Shown: piece by piece, positions 7,701 to 10,021 of the stretch
Layout: every line of letters begins with the position of its first letter
How positions within the stretch are numbered: the first letter of the stretch is position 1
Origin: an uncultured Oscillospiraceae bacterium
GTDB lineage: Bacteria; Bacillota; Clostridia; Oscillospirales; Oscillospiraceae
Assembly: GCA_934589155.1 (NCBI GenBank)
Contig: CAKTNP010000042.1
Span: 1-10,021, forward strand
Length of the DNA stretch: 10,021 nucleotides
Reading direction: 5' to 3'
Program-made: the position numbers and the translations under genes
The notes under the pieces: model-generated
Database searches by the model: none
What the model was told of the DNA's origin: nothing
The model's input: only the letters and a program-made list of their open reading frames with translations

Positions 7701-8082
7701 CCGGAAGGAGGGCTGGGAGACCATCGACGAGAACCAGACCTTTGTGTACCGGGTCCAGGGGATGGACGGCTACACCAGGGGCAAGGTGGATCTGACGGTG
7801 ACGGTCCACGGCAGCGGCAGCACTACCATCAACAGCATGCCCACGGGCAGCTATCAGGTGACGGAGGTCACAAGCTGGAGCTGGCGGTACACGCCCATGG
7901 AGATCACCGTGAATGTGAATCTGAATGAGCCCAAGACGGTGACCTTTACCAATGAGCGGGCCGAGGAAGGCGACGGAAGCCGCTGGCGCTGGCTGAACGG
8001 CAGCAGCTGGGCAGACAACCGGTGGCTAAGCGGTGAGAAGCTGGGACCGGAGGGAGAAGAAGGGAGCAATCAAAATGGCTGA
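4798..8082 (+). CDS. Large secreted multidomain surface protein, possible fibre-tip adhesin
   Basis: A 1094-residue exported protein with an ordinary Sec signal (1 to about 27, GTLA before SRAVE) followed by a Thr/Pro/Glu-rich linker (33-75). Visible parts: an InlB_B (Listeria-Bacteroides) repeat at about 79-151 (VSFDLDGG, FTGW, LTAQW); a region at about 205-293 ending ATGFSIYAVA, common in Firmicute surface proteins; an Ig-like stretch with paired aromatic strands (about 308-420); a jelly-roll, carbohydrate-binding-like module (about 541-740, starting NGSFEYP); a MucBP-like part (about 741-823); and two Cna-B-like domains, with possible isopeptide residues Lys830/Glu910/Asn957 and Lys970/Glu1023/Asn1052. 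It ends with a Trp-rich, acidic tail (WRWLNGSSWADNRWL) and has no LPxTG motif or C-terminal membrane segment. So it must be released or held through partners. The binding target is unknown; the adhesin role is inferred from the domains. Confidence 0.85.
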   Translation: MKHLQRILVLALSAILVITACIPGTLASRAVETVDTTAPKTTAGTESTVPETTVPETGTAASEQPEAPMEQKPVSTDERYTVSFDLDGGILTARGEDRSVTAAPGEIITLPGAPEKEDRTFTGWRSAKSGETYGAGADYEVTDDDTLTAQWNMLQVLGVNTEPENSEALSGADCVVEAVSETEQESVESAVNTALDGDAVGALNVLAADISFLDESGRSLEPAEGETVPVTLTVPESQIDEDAAFLVVYHMVEREDGSYYAEPVQYVPREKGTQEISFGATGFSIYAVAAVGKKAGDAGSVEIRTDGTETVYYEIEEEQSQVFFFQDDNAADYKYHRYTWTVKDNDDTVRAYSTSIYFQDEGSTSDNKNSYQYPWLSLDALRPGVVTLAVDYYCYNGSDWWHPSGTVASGTVEIKLAVTAKQNGLAIENHIPENGTLKPVWRDAASNAVPDHYVWTKEFYHTYNQGGDSSEGHRGKSTIDDDAVLEDGSINVAIDAGGIAQEQDSEGNDILCLKLYTCTAYDKDGNVLGTATHRVEYGEDVLNGSFEYPKIPTGSSYAFANGTRQLFWRSTAPGSGTYLGMDVELGNDTKGNPYLIDGDKANDGTQFAELNAEKVGTLYQDVLTAPGATLSWSFGHRSRKGTGTNVMYLVIASTKDAQNVTNQTQINALVKSFQADGVSVSYNGGTYTMWKFEGNPNYWQDHSGSYTVPDGQYATRFFFASASGSTTGNLIDGIHFNEVQRYVIEYYLNGKLQKNLTQTSNADLDSIITPAHSGDKALENAVLTSSTINGVNYGGVTLSIKARKTMDAEYEGCRNVLRLYYTTGTASVRKIVEIEGWDDLSDEEKAAIGGPDGYTASFRLYDGEQVVATASVTIDLDEYAQKTAVAVFKDAEDPTKDFAPKLNYSYRVVEDTRNSDTANGGAHVYEQETTYTPAAEDGASGVMQTDGAGTGSCTVKNSYRMVLTTLTIRKEGWETIDENQTFVYRVQGMDGYTRGKVDLTVTVHGSGSTTINSMPTGSYQVTEVTSWSWRYTPMEITVNVNLNEPKTVTFTNERAEEGDGSRWRWLNGSSWADNRWLSGEKLGPEGEEGSNQNG

Positions 8083-8731
8083 CAGATACAGACACAGCAA
8101 CGGCCGGTATCGCATCCACTCTCGCCCCTTGATCCTGGCACTGGCTCTGGTGCTGCTGGCGGGGCTGGGCGTGGGGGCGACCCTGGGGCTGCTCCATACC
8201 CGGACCGAGGCCGTGCAGAACGAATTCACCTACGGCAAGGTAAGCTGCCGGGTGCTGGAATCCTTTGAAAAGGAGAACAGCTTCTACGCCAAGCGGAATG
8301 TGCGCATCCAGAATACGGGCAACACCGACGCATATATCCGGGTGCTGCTGGTATACAACTGGAAGGACAAGGACGGGAACGTGTTTGTGAACAAGCCTGT
8401 GGAAAACAGGGATTTTCAGATCAACCTGGCCCTGTCCAACGACTGGATCGTGTCCAAAAACGACATCGGCGCCTATCTTTACTACAAGTATCCCGTGGCA
8501 CCGGGAGCGGAGACGCCGGTGCTGATCGACGGCCTACGGCAGGCCGCCGGGGTCACGGGGCCGGAGAACGGAAAATACGCCCTGTCCGTGGAGATCCTGG
8601 CGGAGGCCGTGCAGGCGGAGCCTGCTCAGGCTGTGAACGACGCCTGGGACGAGGCCACGGTGGGCGACGACGGCGCATTGATCATCCAAGGAGGCAGCAG
8701 CTATGAGAACGATCCGATCGACGGGGAATAA
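8075..8731 (+). CDS. Short TasA-like protein with divergent SipW-type signal
   Basis: A 218-residue protein whose ATG 8075 overlaps the previous stop by eight bases (ATGGCTGA), with AAGGGAG (8060-8066) eight bases upstream. A longer open frame to 8033 is not supported. An unusually long basic N-terminus (RYRHSNGRYRIHSR) precedes the hydrophobic core (about 18-40). By alignment with the neighbours, cleavage would fall after Gly38 (GATLG before LLHTRTEA), giving Gly rather than Ala at -1 and no aromatic mature start. NEFTYGKVSCRVLE (49-62) replaces the NTFTVG block. VRIQNTGNTDAYIRVLLVY (75-93), VAPGAE and the last strand YALSVEILAEAVQAEP match the TasA-like pattern. An acidic tail follows. It overlaps the sortase-anchored gene by 29 bases, so it may be the junction subunit between fibre and anchor; that is inference. 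Confidence 0.8.
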   Translation: MADRYRHSNGRYRIHSRPLILALALVLLAGLGVGATLGLLHTRTEAVQNEFTYGKVSCRVLESFEKENSFYAKRNVRIQNTGNTDAYIRVLLVYNWKDKDGNVFVNKPVENRDFQINLALSNDWIVSKNDIGAYLYYKYPVAPGAETPVLIDGLRQAAGVTGPENGKYALSVEILAEAVQAEPAQAVNDAWDEATVGDDGALIIQGGSSYENDPIDGE

Positions 8732-9938
8732 GCGCTGGGGCCGCCTGCTGCTGGCGGTGTGCCTGGCGGCGATCATGGCGGCCGGGTGGCTGCTGCCTGT
8801 CCGGGCGGCGGAGCCTGCGGTGACCTTTCGGGGGTTGGAGGACGGATTTGAATTCACCCCCGGCAGCGAATACACCGACACGGACTTGTTCCAGAATTTT
8901 AAGGACATGATGCCCGGCGACAGCCGGACGGAGGTCATTGCCTTCCGGAATGAAGCGAAGGACTGCGATTATGTAAACCTGTATCTTCGGGCCGTGGCCC
9001 ACGACCCGGAGGGAAATCCCCTGTCCCCGGCTTTGACGGAGGCGGGAGAGACGGAGGAAAGCGCCAACGCATTTCTGGCGGAGCTTACGCTGGAAATTCG
9101 GGTAGGCGGGAACCTTGTTTATGAAGGGCCGGCCAACGCCGGGCTGGAGACTCCGGTCAGCCTGGGGACCTTCCGCCGGGGAGAGTCCGGGGAGATCCAG
9201 GTGGGCCTGTCCATGCCCAAGGAGTTGGGCAACGAATTTGCCGGGCGGCTGGGCGAGATCGACTGGGTGTTTCATGGAGAGGGCTTCACGGAAAGCCAGC
9301 TGACGGTTCGGAAGGTCTGGTCCGACGGCAACGAGGCCCACAAGCAGGACAAGGTGACGGTGAATCTGCTGCGGGACGGGGAGATCGCCGGAACGGAGGA
9401 GCTCTCCGCCGAGAACCAGTGGACCTACACCTTTGACGGCCTGGCCGAGGGTCACGCCTGGACGGCGGAGGAGGCCCAGGTACCGGAGGGATATGAGGTC
9501 AGCTACGCCCTGGAGGGCAACGTGACTACCATCACCAACACCCGGAAGGGCGGGGGAACGGAGCCCTCCGGCAAGACGGAGGTGACGGTCCGCAAGGAGT
9601 GGAACAGCAAGAAAAAGGAACATCCGGACCAGGTGACCGTTACCCTCTATAACGGCAGCGACGCCGTGGAGACCGTTGCCCTGAACGAGAAAAACGGCTG
9701 GACCTACACCTGGACCGGTCTGCGGGACGACGGGAACTGGCAGGTGCGGGAGACCAATGTGCCCCACAATTATGTGCCCTCTTATTCCGTCCGGGACGGG
9801 GTGGTGGTCGTGACCAACACCGATGCACTGATTTATACCGGCCAGCTGAACTGGCCCATCTATGTGCTGGGCGGGTTGGGTCTTGTGCTGCTGATCGCTG
9901 GCTGCGCCATGACCCTGCGGAAAAAGCGTCATGCGTAA
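8703..9938 (+). CDS. Cna-B domain protein with LIYTG sorting signal, predicted wall anchor
   Basis: A 411-residue exported protein. Start 8703 lies inside the previous gene and has AAGGAGG (8688-8694) eight bases upstream. An ordinary Sec signal ends PVRAA before EPAV (about residue 36). Residues 37-195 resemble a TasA-like domain: DLFQNFKDMMPGDSRTEV with the PG turn, strand VNLYLRAVAHD, and the late block ELGNEFAGRLGEIDWVF. Two Cna-B domains follow (about 198-282 and 292-373); likely isopeptide residues are Lys204/Glu257/Asn279 and Lys298/Glu350/Asn372. The C-terminus has LIYTGQLNWP (376-385), a membrane span (386-403) and a basic RKKRHA end. This is a sortase cell-wall sorting signal with Ile in place of the usual Pro. 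The sortase gene starts within its last codons. It probably holds the fibre to peptidoglycan. Confidence 0.88.
   Translation: MRTIRSTGNKRWGRLLLAVCLAAIMAAGWLLPVRAAEPAVTFRGLEDGFEFTPGSEYTDTDLFQNFKDMMPGDSRTEVIAFRNEAKDCDYVNLYLRAVAHDPEGNPLSPALTEAGETEESANAFLAELTLEIRVGGNLVYEGPANAGLETPVSLGTFRRGESGEIQVGLSMPKELGNEFAGRLGEIDWVFHGEGFTESQLTVRKVWSDGNEAHKQDKVTVNLLRDGEIAGTEELSAENQWTYTFDGLAEGHAWTAEEAQVPEGYEVSYALEGNVTTITNTRKGGGTEPSGKTEVTVRKEWNSKKKEHPDQVTVTLYNGSDAVETVALNEKNGWTYTWTGLRDDGNWQVRETNVPHNYVPSYSVRDGVVVVTNTDALIYTGQLNWPIYVLGGLGLVLLIAGCAMTLRKKRHA
9828..9938 (+). other. Cell-wall sorting signal LIYTG, membrane span and basic tail
   Basis: LIYTG is encoded at 9828-9842, followed by QLNWPI, a hydrophobic span of about 18 residues and RKKRHA. 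The layout matches LPxTG-type sorting signals; sortases cut between Thr and Gly. The Pro at position two is replaced by Ile. The GQLNWP continuation is a form I recall from sortase substrates of gut Clostridia. The adjacent sortase is the likely partner. Confidence 0.82.
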
Positions 9939-10021
9939 GAAAACGGCAGGCCTTGTGCTTGCGGCGGCAGGGGCGGTGCTGATTCTTTCAGCGCTGCTCC
10001 TGCTTTTCCATAACCGGCAGG
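9931..10021 (+). CDS. Probable sortase, N-terminal fragment cut by the window edge
   Basis: Only the first 30 codons are visible. ATG 9931 overlaps the stop of the Cna-B gene by eight bases (ATGCGTAA), which suggests translational coupling. The peptide starts with a basic MRKK, then a single hydrophobic segment (about residues 5-26), then HNRQ. A short basic start, one membrane span and an NRQ turn are typical of the N-terminus of sortases, probably class D, found beside such substrates. The catalytic His, Cys and Arg lie beyond the window, so the call rests on this short peptide and on the sorting signal directly upstream. A different small membrane protein remains possible. Confidence 0.62.
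   Translation, partial: MRKKTAGLVLAAAGAVLILSALLLLFHNRQ

Noticed and set aside
6106..7809. Long minus-strand open frame of 567 codons opposite the large secreted protein
   Set aside because: It mirrors the GC-rich third positions of the plus-strand gene, its translation is rich in Gly, His, Val and Leu without a recognisable domain, and the plus-strand gene there has clear domains and a signal peptide.
8682..9932. Minus-strand open frame of 416 codons opposite the Cna-B gene
   Set aside because: The plus strand encodes a signal peptide, two Cna-B domains and a sorting signal with a good ribosome site; the minus frame has no recognisable features and is a codon-bias shadow.

Overview
The window is a single plus-strand gene cluster for building cell-surface fibres of the TasA/camelysin (SipW-dependent) type. 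The DNA is GC-rich (roughly 60% by eye), gene starts carry strong AGGAGG-type ribosome sites, and several genes overlap or nearly touch. Together with the gene families and the sorting signal followed by GQLNWP, this points to a Gram-positive Firmicute, most likely a gut-type Clostridia of the Oscillospiraceae kind. That placement is inference; there is no rRNA or housekeeping marker here.

Layout from left to right: a SipW-like signal peptidase with a Ser/His centre (87-629); a short TasA-like subunit (693-1259); three tandem paralogous TasA-like subunits of 273-280 residues (1331-2161, 2295-3116, 3250-4092), the first two each followed by a duplicated 133-base spacer with a terminator-like hairpin; a leader with two overlapping, mutually exclusive hairpins (4107-4174); a short TasA-like subunit (4209-4796); a 1094-residue secreted multidomain protein (4798-8082); another short TasA-like subunit with a divergent signal (8075-8731); a Cna-B protein with a variant LIYTG sorting signal (8703-9938); and the first 30 codons of a probable sortase (9931 to the right edge).

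Proposed logic: the signal peptidase trims the six SipW-type subunits and so exposes their N-terminal strands. The tandem paralogues would be the main fibre subunits, made in quantity ahead of partly terminating hairpins. The short subunits and the 1094-residue protein would be minor, tip or adaptor components. The Cna-B protein, whose N-terminal part looks TasA-like, would be the base that the sortase links to the wall. In Bacillus subtilis the tapA-sipW-tasA operon makes TasA fibres without a sortase, so a fibre joined to sortase anchoring is the most interesting reading of this locus. Assembly order and function are inferred, not shown.

No gene-free stretch exceeds 300 bases. I see no tRNA, rRNA, CRISPR, insertion sequence or convincing promoter. 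The cluster runs off the right edge inside the sortase and may begin before the left edge.
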